Source of the DNA: Vreelandella neptunia
GTDB taxonomy: Bacteria; Pseudomonadota; Gammaproteobacteria; Pseudomonadales; Halomonadaceae
Direction: 5' to 3'
Assembly (NCBI RefSeq): GCF_022489065.1
Contig: NZ_JAKVTW010000023.1
Span: 1 to 51,571 of the forward strand
Length of the DNA: 51,571 nt
In this document: piece by piece, positions 9,078 through 17,900 of the stretch
Layout: each line of letters starts with the position of its first letter
Numbering within the stretch: the first letter of the stretch is position 1
The notes under the pieces: generated by a model
What the model was told of the DNA's origin: nothing
Databases searched by the model: none
Seen by the model: only the letters and a program-made list of their open reading frames with translations
Made by a program: the position numbers and the translations under genes

Positions 9078-10058
9078 ATGCCTACACCCGCTCCTAACTT
9101 ATACCCTGATTTCAATATTATACGCTTGAGTCATGTAATTTTCGGGGTCACTGATCTGGCCAAAAGCCGCCATTTTTATGTGGACACGCTCGGCCTTCAG
9201 GTAACCGATGAGGATGATCGGCGCATCTACCTGCGTGCAATGGAAGAACGCGGCCATCATTGCTTAGTACTGGAAAAAAGCGACACAGCCGCGATCCAGG
9301 CTTTGTCTTTCAAACTGTTTGACGAAGTTGAACTTGATAAAGCATATACCTGGTTCGAACAACAGGGTCACTCGGTGGAATGGGTGGAGCGTCCCTACCA
9401 AGGCCGCACCCTACGCACGGTCGATTGTTTTAACACTCCCATCGAGTTTTACTTCCAAATGGATCGGCTGGCGCCCATTCATCAGAAGTACGAACTCTAC
9501 CGAGGTGTCAAACCCCTGCGTATTGACCACTTCAATCTCTTCTCCTCAAGCGTCGATAAAGCCGTTGAATTTTATAACAGCATGGGCTTTCGCGTTACCG
9601 AGTACACCGAAGATGAAGAGAGTGGCAAGCTGTGGGCTGCCTGGATGCACCGCAAAGGCGGTGTCCACGATATAGCGTTCACTAACGGCGAAGGTCCGCG
9701 CCTGCACCACACCGCCTTTTGGGTACCGACGCCGCTCAACATCATCGATTTATGCGACCTGATGGCGACAACCGGCTACGTGGACAACATTGAGCGCGGC
9801 CCGGGGCGTCATGGTATTTCCAACGCTTTCTTCTTATATATTCTGGATCCCGATGGTCACCGCATTGAGATTTACTGCTCTGACTACCAGACCGTTGACC
9901 CAGACCTAGAGCCGATCAAGTGGGATTTGAAAGATCCACAGCGGCAAACCCTATGGGGCGCACCTGCACCGCGCTCATGGTTTGAGTATGGTTCTGTATT
10001 TGAAGGAGTTGATACCGAAACGTCTCAGCTCAAGGCAACCCCGATTGTCGCCCCCTGA
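9078..10058 (+). CDS. Homoprotocatechuate 2,3-dioxygenase, VOC type (HPCD-like)
   Basis: 326 residues with two vicinal-oxygen-chelate (glyoxalase-like) repeats. The iron or manganese ligands of type I extradiol dioxygenases are visible: His151 (RIDHFN), His211 (RLHHTAF) and Glu264 (RIEIYC); the conserved acid-base His197 is in GGVHDIAF. The sequence, including RGPGRHGISNAFFLYILDPDGHRIEIY, follows the Brevibacterium HPCD / Arthrobacter MndD group, which cleaves 3,4-dihydroxyphenylacetate. It is co-directional with hpaF, hpaE and hpaG. A second, unrelated dioxygenase for the same reaction is encoded at 12887. Confidence 0.85.
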   Translation: MPTPAPNLYPDFNIIRLSHVIFGVTDLAKSRHFYVDTLGLQVTDEDDRRIYLRAMEERGHHCLVLEKSDTAAIQALSFKLFDEVELDKAYTWFEQQGHSVEWVERPYQGRTLRTVDCFNTPIEFYFQMDRLAPIHQKYELYRGVKPLRIDHFNLFSSSVDKAVEFYNSMGFRVTEYTEDEESGKLWAAWMHRKGGVHDIAFTNGEGPRLHHTAFWVPTPLNIIDLCDLMATTGYVDNIERGPGRHGISNAFFLYILDPDGHRIEIYCSDYQTVDPDLEPIKWDLKDPQRQTLWGAPAPRSWFEYGSVFEGVDTETSQLKATPIVAP

Positions 10059-10125
10059 CATCCCCACTTTTAGCTAAACGTTTTGGTGCAAACGGCTCGG
10101 CGGTGCCGAGCCTTAGGAGAATTTC

Positions 10126-11016
10126 ATGAGCACACCCCTACCCCCTCGCTTAGCCTCCTTTCACGCCAACGGTGCCGACCGCTATGGCGTTGTGACACCT
10201 GAAGGCATTGTCGATTTACTGCCCGAATTCGGCACTCGCTTTAAAGGGCTTAAAGAAGTCATTGAAGCCGGCGCCATCGACGAGCTACTGCAGGCTGCGG
10301 AGGGCCGCAGCCCCAGCTACCGTGAAGAAGACGTCACCTATTTAATCCCGATTACCAACCCTGAGAAATTGATCTGCGTGGGAGTCAACTTTCCTTCTCG
10401 CAATGAAGAGTACAAAGATGGTCAAGCCGCTCCGAGCAAGCCTTCCTTGTTCATTCGCTTCCCACGCAGCTTTGTCGGCCACCACCGAAACCTAGTACGT
10501 CCACCGGAAAGTGAGCAACTTGATTACGAAGGCGAAGTGACCATCGTGATCGGCAAAGGCGGACGACGAATTTCGAAAGAAAAGGCCTACGAGCACATTG
10601 CGGCTCTCACACTATGTAATGAAGGCACCATTCGAGATTGGGTACGTCATGCCAAATTCAACGTCACTCAAGGCAAAAACTTTGATGCCACGGGCGCGAT
10701 CGGGCCTTGGCTGGTGCCGTTTCGTAACGCCGCTCAATTAGACGACATCGAGTTAACGACGCGGGTCAACGGCGAGGTACGCCAGAATGATCGCACCTCA
10801 CGCATGATGTTCGATTTTCGCTATATCGTGAACTACGTTTCGACGTTTACCACGCTGGCGCCGGGTGACGTCATCGTCTGTGGCACGCCTACCGGCGCGG
10901 GCGCGCGTTTTGATCCGCCTATTTGGCTCAAGCCAGGCGATGTGGTTGAGGTCGAAGCAGATGGTATCGGCAAGCTAGTGAATGGTATTGAGGATGAGCA
11001 AAATGCCGTTAACTAA
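10126..11016 (+). CDS. hpaG: HpaG-type isomerase/decarboxylase (FAH family)
   Basis: 296 residues, a single fumarylacetoacetate hydrolase domain with the conserved acidic metal-site segments: Glu135/Glu137 in DYEGEVTIVIGKG and Glu166 in LCNEGTIRDW, and the closing motif GDVIVCGTPTGAG. In E. coli HpaG is a fused two-domain protein of about 430 residues that decarboxylates and isomerises the ring-cleavage product; here only one domain is present. Whether it does both steps alone is unknown. Its 3' end overlaps hpaH. Confidence 0.85.
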   Translation: MSTPLPPRLASFHANGADRYGVVTPEGIVDLLPEFGTRFKGLKEVIEAGAIDELLQAAEGRSPSYREEDVTYLIPITNPEKLICVGVNFPSRNEEYKDGQAAPSKPSLFIRFPRSFVGHHRNLVRPPESEQLDYEGEVTIVIGKGGRRISKEKAYEHIAALTLCNEGTIRDWVRHAKFNVTQGKNFDATGAIGPWLVPFRNAAQLDDIELTTRVNGEVRQNDRTSRMMFDFRYIVNYVSTFTTLAPGDVIVCGTPTGAGARFDPPIWLKPGDVVEVEADGIGKLVNGIEDEQNAVN

Positions 11017-11800
11017 TATTCAGATATCCGAGGCTGCTGATGCCCTTCTAACAGCGGAGAAAAACCGCGAGCAAATCGGCTTGCTATCGCTCAAATATCC
11101 CGACATGACCCTTGATGATGCTTATGCCATTCAAGCTGCACAGCTTGAAAAAAAGGCGGAACACCGCGTCATTGGCTGGAAAATTGGATTAACGTCAAAA
11201 GTGATGCAAGACGCCCTCGGAATCGATACTCCCGATAGTGGCGTGCTTTACGACTACATGCGCTTTGACACAGGCGCGGTCATCCCTAGAGACCACTTTA
11301 TACAGCCACGCATTGAAGCCGAGATCGCCTTTGTAATGAAGGCACCGTTAGAGGGTGAGGTGACACGCGAAGAGGTCCTGGCGGCAACCGATTACGTGGT
11401 GCCTTCCCTGGAAATTCTGGATACCCGTATTGTGCGCAAGGATGACCGTACCGGTCAGGCACGCGTCATCTTCGATACCGTTTCCGATAATGCCGCTAAT
11501 GCGGGCATTGTGCTTGGTAAAGAGCAGCATTCGCCGGAAGCGTTTGATCTGCGTTGGGTAGGATCCATCGTTAAAAAAGATGGCGATGTAGTCGCCACCG
11601 GTCTCGGAGCGGGCGTCCAGGATGACCCGGTTACCGGGTTAGTGTGGTTGGCTCGACGAATGGCTACCTACGGCCAGCGTATTGAACCCGGGCAGGTCGT
11701 GTTGTCTGGCTCGTTTATCGGCCCCGTGGAGTGCCCTTCTGGCAGCGACATCGAAGCAGACTTCGGTTCATTTGGTATGGTAAAGCTCCGTTTTGAATAA
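11003..11800 (+). CDS. hpaH: 2-oxohept-4-ene-1,7-dioate hydratase HpaH
   Basis: About 265 residues of the MhpD/HpaH hydratase family: VIGWKIGLTSKVMQ, the acidic metal site RIEAEIAFVM, and FDTVSDNAANAGIVLG all match HpaH. It hydrates the dienoate to 4-hydroxy-2-oxoheptanedioate for HpaI. The frame is open from ATG 10982, with other ATGs at 10994 and 11003; I chose 11003 because GAGG lies about 9 bases before it. It therefore starts inside hpaG (14-base overlap), suggesting translational coupling. Confidence 0.88.
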   Translation: MPLTNIQISEAADALLTAEKNREQIGLLSLKYPDMTLDDAYAIQAAQLEKKAEHRVIGWKIGLTSKVMQDALGIDTPDSGVLYDYMRFDTGAVIPRDHFIQPRIEAEIAFVMKAPLEGEVTREEVLAATDYVVPSLEILDTRIVRKDDRTGQARVIFDTVSDNAANAGIVLGKEQHSPEAFDLRWVGSIVKKDGDVVATGLGAGVQDDPVTGLVWLARRMATYGQRIEPGQVVLSGSFIGPVECPSGSDIEADFGSFGMVKLRFE

Positions 11801-11810
11801 CTAGCGTGCG

Positions 11811-12710
11811 TCACTGTTGCTCAAACTGATGATGACGGTAACGTGAGGGGGAAGTGCCTGCATGACGAGCAAAGAAGCGACAAAAGTAGGCGGGATCCTG
11901 AAAACCCAACTGGTAGCCAATCTCGTTGACCGTCATGCGAGTGAACGTCAACATGCGTCGCGCTTCCTGCACCAATCGCTCATGCACCAACCGCTTGCTA
12001 GGCACGCCCGCGATACGACGACAAATACTGTTAAGCCTAGCCTCGGTAACGTTCAGGGCCGTAGCATACTTCGTCAGCGTCCAATGCGCCTTGAAGTGCG
12101 CTTCGATTTCCAAGTTGAAACGATGGAACAGGGTCAGTTCGTCCTGTCGGGTATGTTGCGCCTTGAGCGAGTTGGCCGAAAGGCGAAACAGGCTGATAAA
12201 GATCAACTGTGTGAGCGTGGTAAGTGCAGCGTCACGCCCCTTGCGGTAGGAATTAAACTCAGTTCCCAACTCGTCGAAAAGCCGCTCGACTCGCATCACC
12301 TCATGACGTGCCTCCTGACTAACGTTGCCCGTCGCGACGCACACGGGGCTAATCTTCTGAATGCTTCCCAAATCGGCGCTCTCTTCAAGCAGCGACCACA
12401 CCAGCTGTTGGCGAACGGTCAGCACATGGCCATCACTGCCCTCTTCGGTAGTAAACGAGTGGGGCACCGTGGGCGGGGTCAAAAAAAACATCGGCCCCTG
12501 CTGGTGATACTGCCGATTATCCAGGTACACCCTCACCATGCCGCTTTTAATATAGTGAACCTGAAAAAAACGGTCATGGTGATGAACGGGCATGTTCCGG
12601 CCAAAGAAGTCGGCCATGGGTGCCAAGGCATCGTAATGCACATTGGCATCAGCATACCGTTGATCGTATTCCTGCCCGATAGTGATATTGGGAATGGGAT
12701 CCAACGCCAT
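11811..12710 (-). CDS. hpaA: AraC-family activator of 4-hydroxyphenylacetate catabolism, HpaA-like
   Basis: 299 residues. The N-terminal cupin-type sensor contains HHHDRFFQVHYIKSG and FFLTPPTVPHSF. The C-terminal ~100 residues hold the two helix-turn-helix motifs (TKYATALNVTEARLNSICR, then MTVNEIGYQLGFQDPAYFCRFFARHAGTSPSRYR, seen as separate short motifs). This is the pattern of HpaA, which activates hydroxyphenylacetate genes in enterobacteria. It converges with hpaH (10 bases between stops) and diverges from hpaD across 176 bases. Confidence 0.82.
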   Translation of the reverse strand: MALDPIPNITIGQEYDQRYADANVHYDALAPMADFFGRNMPVHHHDRFFQVHYIKSGMVRVYLDNRQYHQQGPMFFLTPPTVPHSFTTEEGSDGHVLTVRQQLVWSLLEESADLGSIQKISPVCVATGNVSQEARHEVMRVERLFDELGTEFNSYRKGRDAALTTLTQLIFISLFRLSANSLKAQHTRQDELTLFHRFNLEIEAHFKAHWTLTKYATALNVTEARLNSICRRIAGVPSKRLVHERLVQEARRMLTFTRMTVNEIGYQLGFQDPAYFCRFFARHAGTSPSRYRHHQFEQQ

Positions 12711-12886
12711 ACATCAGCTCCTAAGTGGGCGCGCCTTAACCCGCAACGCTGTTTACATAGTAACAAATTACTTAGCTACAAATTCCATAACCACAACGTC
12801 ACGAGCGTCCCCTCTATGGCAACGGGATGTTCGCCATATGCTTGCGTTCGTATTTCAAGCGTCACGCTACATTGAGAGAAATTAAG

Positions 12887-13741
12887 ATGGGCGAAATCGT
12901 CTTAGCAGCCAAAATTACCCATGTCCCTTCCATGTATCTGTCCGAACAGCCCGGCAAGCACCATGGCTGTCGCACGGAAGCCATTGCCGGGCACAAAGAA
13001 ATCGGCCGCCGTGCCAGAGAAGCAGGGGCAGACGTTGCCTTGATATTTGATACCCACTGGCTAGTCAACAGCGGCTACCACATCAACTGTAGCGACCATT
13101 TTGAAGGGATCTACACCAGTAACGAATTGCCCCATTTTATTCAGGATATGGAGTATCGCTACTCAGGCAGCCCTGACCTTGGCGAGCGCATCGCCGAGGT
13201 AGCCAACCGCTCCGAAATCCGCACCATGGCACATAACATTAAAAGCTTGAAACTTGAGTACGGCACGCTGGTACCTATGCGCTATATGCACATGGGCGAA
13301 CCGGAAGAGAAAGCCTTCAAAGTCGTATCTATTGCTGCCTGGGATGCCTGGCACGACCTGAATGAAAGCATCAAATTTGGTGAAGCCATACGCCGCGCTA
13401 TTGAAGCCAGCGACCACAAAGTAATGGTTCTAGCTTCTGGTTCGCTTTCCCACCGCTTCAGCGATAACAGCAACGCGATGGAAAACCTTCACCGCTGGAC
13501 CCGGGAGTTTGACCGTCAGATGGATATGCGGGTGGTCGAAATGTGGCGTAAAGGACAATTTAAAGAGTTCCGCGCCATGCTGCCGGAGTACGCCCAGCAC
13601 TGCTATGGCGAGGGCGGCATGCATGATACGGCCATGCTGCTGGGCGTGTTAGGAGAAGACTACGATAAGCCTTCCGAAATACTTACCGAGCCTTTTGGCA
13701 GCTCAGGCACCGGCCAAATCAACGCGGTTTTTCCAGTTTAG
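12887..13741 (+). CDS. hpaD: 3,4-dihydroxyphenylacetate 2,3-dioxygenase HpaD, LigB type
   Basis: 284 residues, essentially the length of E. coli HpaD (283) and alike throughout: LAAKITHVPSMYLSE, VDTHW-type segment IFDTHWLVNS, YTSNELPHFI, KLEYGTLVPMRYM, LASGSLSHRF. The LigB fold is unrelated to the VOC dioxygenase upstream, yet both are predicted to cleave homoprotocatechuate at the 2,3 bond. The start at 12887 is taken because it aligns with the family; the frame is open 60 bases further upstream. Confidence 0.92.
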   Translation: MGEIVLAAKITHVPSMYLSEQPGKHHGCRTEAIAGHKEIGRRAREAGADVALIFDTHWLVNSGYHINCSDHFEGIYTSNELPHFIQDMEYRYSGSPDLGERIAEVANRSEIRTMAHNIKSLKLEYGTLVPMRYMHMGEPEEKAFKVVSIAAWDAWHDLNESIKFGEAIRRAIEASDHKVMVLASGSLSHRFSDNSNAMENLHRWTREFDRQMDMRVVEMWRKGQFKEFRAMLPEYAQHCYGEGGMHDTAMLLGVLGEDYDKPSEILTEPFGSSGTGQINAVFPV

Positions 13742-13822
13742 GCACCGCTGAGTAGCCGTTGTGCTTTACCGGCTTCCATTGTGCTAGCGATGACAACTCA
13801 ATAAAGATGCAGGAGGAAAAGC

Positions 13823-14629
13823 ATGGAAATACCCACCAATACGTTCAAGCAGGCGCTAGCCGATGATCAGTCACAAATTGGTCTATGGCTGGGGCTAGCA
13901 AATGGTTACTGCGCCGAACTTTCAGCCAATGCGGGGTTTGATTGGCTATTAATTGACGGCGAGCATGCCCCCAACGATCTGCGTACGATTCTTGAACAGT
14001 TACAGGCAGTGGCGCCCTACCCAGCCCATCCTGTCGTACGACCGCCCGTTGGGGACACTGCGCTTATCAAGCAGTACCTCGATATCGGCGTTCAGACGCT
14101 TTTAATTCCTATGGTCGATAGCGCCGAGCAGGCCCGTGAGTTGGTGCGTGCCACGCGCTACCCACCGGAAGGCATCCGTGGTGTGGGCAGCGCCTTGGCA
14201 CGGGCCTCACGCTGGAACAGCATCCCTGGTTACCTGGATAAAGCTGACGGCGAAATCTGCCTTTTGGTTCAGATCGAAAGTCAGGAAGGCCTTAAGAACC
14301 TTGATGAAATCGCCGCCGTAGGGGGCGTAGATGGGGTATTCATCGGCCCCGCCGACCTAAGTGCGTCACTCGGCCATCGCGGTAATCCGGGGCACGAAAC
14401 GGTGCAGAACGCCATTGAAGACGGCATTCAGCGAATTCGCAATGCGGGTAAAGCGGTCGGCATCTTATCGGCAGACCACAAACTTGCTGAGCGCTATTTA
14501 ACGCTGGGCTGCACGTTTGTCGCGGTAGGTGTAGATACCAGCGTGCTCATGAACTCGCTTAAAACATTAGCTAGCACGTTTAAAGGGCAAACAGAACCAG
14601 CGGTTTCTACTACGCCGTCGGTTTACTAA
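13823..14629 (+). CDS. hpaI: 4-hydroxy-2-oxoheptane-1,7-dioate aldolase HpaI
   Basis: 268 residues of the HpcH/HpaI class II pyruvate aldolase family. Catalytic His48 (DGEHAPND) and Arg73 (VVRPP), and metal ligands Glu152 (VQIESQEG) and Asp178 (IGPADLS), correspond to E. coli His45, Arg70, Glu149 and Asp175 with a constant offset of three. It splits the C7 acid into pyruvate and succinate semialdehyde. A strong AGGAGGA lies 8 bases before the ATG. It precedes the succinate semialdehyde dehydrogenase that consumes its product. Confidence 0.94.
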   Translation: MEIPTNTFKQALADDQSQIGLWLGLANGYCAELSANAGFDWLLIDGEHAPNDLRTILEQLQAVAPYPAHPVVRPPVGDTALIKQYLDIGVQTLLIPMVDSAEQARELVRATRYPPEGIRGVGSALARASRWNSIPGYLDKADGEICLLVQIESQEGLKNLDEIAAVGGVDGVFIGPADLSASLGHRGNPGHETVQNAIEDGIQRIRNAGKAVGILSADHKLAERYLTLGCTFVAVGVDTSVLMNSLKTLASTFKGQTEPAVSTTPSVY

Positions 14630-14682
14630 ACCTGCCAATAGCGAAGTATCCAAAAATTCATTTTTAACGTTAGGAATAGCTT

Positions 14683-16134
14683 ATGAATTTGCATGATTCC
14701 GGCTTGCTACGTCAGCAAGCTTATATTAATGGCCAGTGGGTCGATGCCGATAATGGCGATACGTTCACCGTGACCAGCCCCGCTGACAACGCCACCATCG
14801 CCAATGTTGCCCGGATGGGCAAGGCAGAAACACGCCGGGCGATTGAAGCCGCCGACGCCGCGCTGCCCGCTTGGCGTAATAAAACCGCCAAAGAGCGCGC
14901 CGCGATTCTGCGTCAGTGGTTTACGTTGATGCATGAGCACAAAGAAGATCTGGCACGCCTGCTTAGTTGGGAACAAGGCAAACCCCTGGCTGAGAGCCGG
15001 GGCGAGATTGATTATGGCGCCAGCTTTATCGAGTGGTTTGCAGAAGAAGGCAAACGGATATACGGCGACATTATTCCTAACGACAAACCGGGACGTCGTC
15101 TTGTCGTTATCAAACAACCGGTAGGAGTTGTGGCCGCCATCACCCCTTGGAACTTCCCAGTGGCGATGATTACCCGCAAAGCAGGCCCTGCCCTGGCTGC
15201 GGGTTGCACCATGGTACTCAAACCCGCTTCAGAAACACCGCTTTCAGCGCTTGCTCTGGCAGTGCTTGGTGAACGTGCTGGCATTCCTACCGGCGTATTT
15301 AATGTGGTGGTTGGGCGTGCAAGCGAGATTGGCGGCGAGCTGACCCGTAATGAACGTGTTCGCAAACTGTCGTTCACCGGTTCAACAGAGATCGGCCGCC
15401 AATTGATGGAAGAGTGCGCGGGTACAATTAAAAAAGTCAGTATGGAGCTGGGCGGCAATGCGCCCTTTATTGTCTTTGACGATGCCGACCTTGATGACGC
15501 CGTAGAAGGCGCCCTGGCATCCAAATTTCGTAACAGTGGCCAAACATGTGTTTGCACCAACCGTGTGTTGGTACACGATGCGGTGTATGACGTATTTAGC
15601 GAGAAACTCGTTGCCGCTGTTAAAAAACTGAAGGTCGCCTCCGCTGAAGATGAAGGCGCTCAACAAGGCCCACTTATTAATAAAAAAGCGGTCGAGCAAG
15701 TACAAAGCCATATAGACAATGCCGTTAGCAAAGGCGCTAAAGTGCTATGCGGTGGCCAGTCACACTCCCTCGGCGGCAACTTCTTTGAGCCGACCGTACT
15801 TGGCGATGTAACACTTGCCATGGATGTCGCTAGCGAAGAGACCTTCGGGCCGTTGGCTCCGCTTTTTCGCTTCAGTACCGAGGATGAAGCCATTGCTATG
15901 GCTAACGATACACCATTTGGTCTCGCCGCCTACGTATACACCCAAAACATCGGGCGTTGCTGGCGTGTAGGGGAGGCACTTGAGTATGGTATGGTAGGTA
16001 TTAACGAAGGTATTATCTCAACAGAAGTTGCGCCTTTTGGCGGCATCAAGGCTTCAGGTGTCGGTCGCGAGGGGTCTCACTACGGTATTGAGGACTATCT
16101 CGAAATTAAATATATGTGTATGGGAATCAAGTAA
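14683..16134 (+). CDS. gabD: Succinate semialdehyde dehydrogenase, GabD type
   Basis: 483 residues, the size of E. coli GabD (482). Catalytic Glu255 (SMELGGNAP) and Cys289 (NSGQTCVCTNR) are in place. The typical TPWNFP segment follows FNIKQPVGVVAAI-like residues near 150. It oxidises succinate semialdehyde to succinate, feeding the TCA cycle. The location 53 bases after hpaI fits removal of the HpaI product. Confidence 0.92.
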   Translation: MNLHDSGLLRQQAYINGQWVDADNGDTFTVTSPADNATIANVARMGKAETRRAIEAADAALPAWRNKTAKERAAILRQWFTLMHEHKEDLARLLSWEQGKPLAESRGEIDYGASFIEWFAEEGKRIYGDIIPNDKPGRRLVVIKQPVGVVAAITPWNFPVAMITRKAGPALAAGCTMVLKPASETPLSALALAVLGERAGIPTGVFNVVVGRASEIGGELTRNERVRKLSFTGSTEIGRQLMEECAGTIKKVSMELGGNAPFIVFDDADLDDAVEGALASKFRNSGQTCVCTNRVLVHDAVYDVFSEKLVAAVKKLKVASAEDEGAQQGPLINKKAVEQVQSHIDNAVSKGAKVLCGGQSHSLGGNFFEPTVLGDVTLAMDVASEETFGPLAPLFRFSTEDEAIAMANDTPFGLAAYVYTQNIGRCWRVGEALEYGMVGINEGIISTEVAPFGGIKASGVGREGSHYGIEDYLEIKYMCMGIK

Positions 16135-16142
16135 GACTCCCA

Positions 16143-16170
16143 AGCCACCAGGCTAGCTGCCCTGGTGGCT
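16143..16170 (+). terminator. Hairpin between gabD and hpaR
   Basis: Perfect 10-bp arms AGCCACCAGG and CCTGGTGGCT around an 8-base loop start 9 bases after the gabD stop. Only ATTGTTC follows, so termination is probably partial and hpaR may be expressed at a lower level by read-through. Confidence 0.6.
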
Positions 16171-16189
16171 ATTGTTCAAAAGGCACAAC

Positions 16190-16645
16190 ATGGCACGACC
16201 TACACCCTCTTTAACTTTAGCGTTAATGCAGGCTAGAGAATCCGCAATGGAATTTTTCAGGCCGCATCTCAACCGTAACAATATTACCGAGCAGCAGTGG
16301 CGAGTCATTCGTATTCTGTGGCAGTCAGAAGAGCAAACCCTCGAAAGCCACCGGCTTGCAAAACTCGCCTGTATCCTGCCACCTAGCTTAACAGGTGTAC
16401 TCGTTCGGCTGGAGCAAAACGGCCTAGTTAAGCGTTGGAAACCAGAAACGGATCAGCGCCGCCTTTGTGTGACGTTGACCAATGAAGGCAATGCACTGTT
16501 TGATGAAATGCGGGTAGAGATGGCCAGCCAGTACAAAAAAATACAGCAGGCATTAGGCCCAGAGAAATACCGCACATTAATGAGTCTACTGAAGGAAGTT
16601 CAGCAGCTTAACCCTGAAGAATCAACGAGTAGTTCTGACTCATAA
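16190..16645 (+). CDS. hpaR: Homoprotocatechuate operon repressor HpaR (MarR family)
   Basis: About 151 residues with a MarR winged-helix: ITEQQWRVIRILW, then the recognition region LAKLACILPPSLTGVLVRLEQNGLV and the wing KPETDQRRLCVTLTNEG. The sequence follows HpaR, which represses the meta-cleavage operon until hydroxyphenylacetate or homoprotocatechuate binds. I start at ATG 16190 because AAAGG sits 7 bases upstream and MARPTPSLT matches the family start; the frame is open to a TTG at 16172. A candidate operator is the palindrome at 7000-7011. Confidence 0.88.
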   Translation: MARPTPSLTLALMQARESAMEFFRPHLNRNNITEQQWRVIRILWQSEEQTLESHRLAKLACILPPSLTGVLVRLEQNGLVKRWKPETDQRRLCVTLTNEGNALFDEMRVEMASQYKKIQQALGPEKYRTLMSLLKEVQQLNPEESTSSSDS

Positions 16646-16912
16646 AGCCTGAATTCTACCAATAAGTGCAGCATCAGCGTTTTGCATAACAACGCCTGCA
16701 TTTACGCCTCCGTTCCTCCGCCCATTAAACCAACCACACCGCTTGTCATCCAGTGGTGTAGTTGCGAATAAAACTCAGCAATAAGATGGATACATAACTC
16801 TCAAATATCATCTTCCAAGCTCTGTCGTTTCTAAGTGGCAAATAATTAACGTATTCATATAAAATAGAATATAGCGAATTATACTTAACCAAGGGAGGCA
16901 TAAGCGCTAGTA

Positions 16913-17086
16913 ATGAACACAAAGCCCCATACAGGTGTCACCGCCTGGTTAGTAGACAATCGCTCGGCTCTCCTCTCGGCATGCCTGCTGGCAATCTCCG
17001 CCCTGGTTGCATTTGGCTTGGTCAGCATGCTTCATTTGCAAAATGCCTTTTGGGCGGCAATGCCGGTCTGGGTGGTAGCCCTGTAG
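16913..17086 (+). pseudogene. FUSC-family efflux gene, 5' fragment cut by an IS end
   Basis: 57 codons ending in TAG. The segment AFWAAMPVWVVA after a hydrophobic helix is the first membrane helix pattern of FUSC/AaeB-type aromatic-acid efflux proteins, which are normally 600-700 residues. The reading frame is cut exactly where the IS3-type end TGTAGTGGTC begins, and the stop codon is supplied by that end. AAGGGAGG lies upstream, though rather far (14 bases). An aromatic efflux pump beside the hpa cluster makes sense; the rest of the gene is not found in the window. Confidence 0.6.
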
Positions 17087-17865
17087 TGGTCAAGTAAAAC
17101 TGGCCACCAGTTTATAGTTAACCCAGTATTTTTCCTCTGCCTGATTCGGATACATTCCATCATTATGCTGATGTGGTCTTAGCTGGCTGTAATACCCGAT
17201 TAAATAGTTCACGATATGATGATGACCCTGCAAGAATGAGCGATAGCCATATATGGGCACCCTTTCAACCTTCATGCTTCTGAAGAATCGCTCCATTGGG
17301 GCATTATCCCGGCAATTTTCATGCCTACTCAGGCTTTGCTTTATCTGGCATTTCCAGAGCGTTTGATGGAACTTGCGGCGCGTATAATGACTGCCTTAGT
17401 CGCTGTGGAACATAACCCCTTTAGGTCGCCCATGGCTCTCATAGGCCATTTTTAATGCACTGCTGGTGAGCTCACTATCTGGCGATAACGACATCGACCA
17501 GCCAATCGTTTTTCTAGCAAATAGCTCAGTGACCACGGCTAGACAAGCCCTATAATTGCCGTTTCAGATATACGTAACGTCACCACACCAAACTCGGTTG
17601 GGCGCCTCAACATTAAATTGACGCTCTAAGTGGTTCGGTATCTCAACATGCTCATCACCTGTTATCTTGTAGGTTTGCTCAGGAACTTGGCAGCTAATCA
17701 GACCATGTTTTTCCATCAGGCGGCCATCGCGATAGCGACTTAACGGCAAATCGTGCCTGGTCGCCATATCTGCGATGCTGCGTGCACCTGCAGAGCCTTC
17801 GCTCTTGCGAAAAAAGCTCTCTAACCTTAGCTATTCCCTTGGCCTTCATGGCACACGCAGGTTTT
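17082..17865 (-). mobile_element. Remnant of an IS3-family insertion sequence
   Basis: The right end begins TGTAGTGGTCAAG with the TG typical of IS3-family termini. The element contains most of a decayed orfB transposase but no orfA, and its other end fades out near 17865, where an unrelated coding region begins. It marks the left edge of the accessory island. Confidence 0.65.
17090..17849 (-). pseudogene. IS3-family transposase OrfB with two nonsense codons
   Basis: One continuous frame on the minus strand shows the IS3 OrfB pattern. An HTH_21-like part (GSAGARSIADMATRHDL) comes first, then the rve integrase core. All three DDE residues can be seen: Asp in CGDVTYI, Asp in MFHSD and Glu in PMERFFRS. 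In-frame stops interrupt it: TGA at 17564-17566, just after VTYI where a Trp is expected, and TAA at 17396-17398, just after HSD where a Gln is expected. The element is therefore dead unless complemented. Confidence 0.75.
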
Positions 17866-17900
17866 TTTGAACGTTGTACCTAGCATTTAAAGCTGCGGCG

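Noticed and set aside
11862..12875. Long open frame of 337 codons on the plus strand
   Set aside because: It lies antisense to the hpaA-like gene, which has clear AraC motifs. The translation has no family pattern or ribosome-binding site.
15012..15560. 182-codon frame on the minus strand
   Set aside because: It is the mirror of gabD, which has intact catalytic residues; the composition is rich in Ser, Thr and Pro as expected of a shadow.
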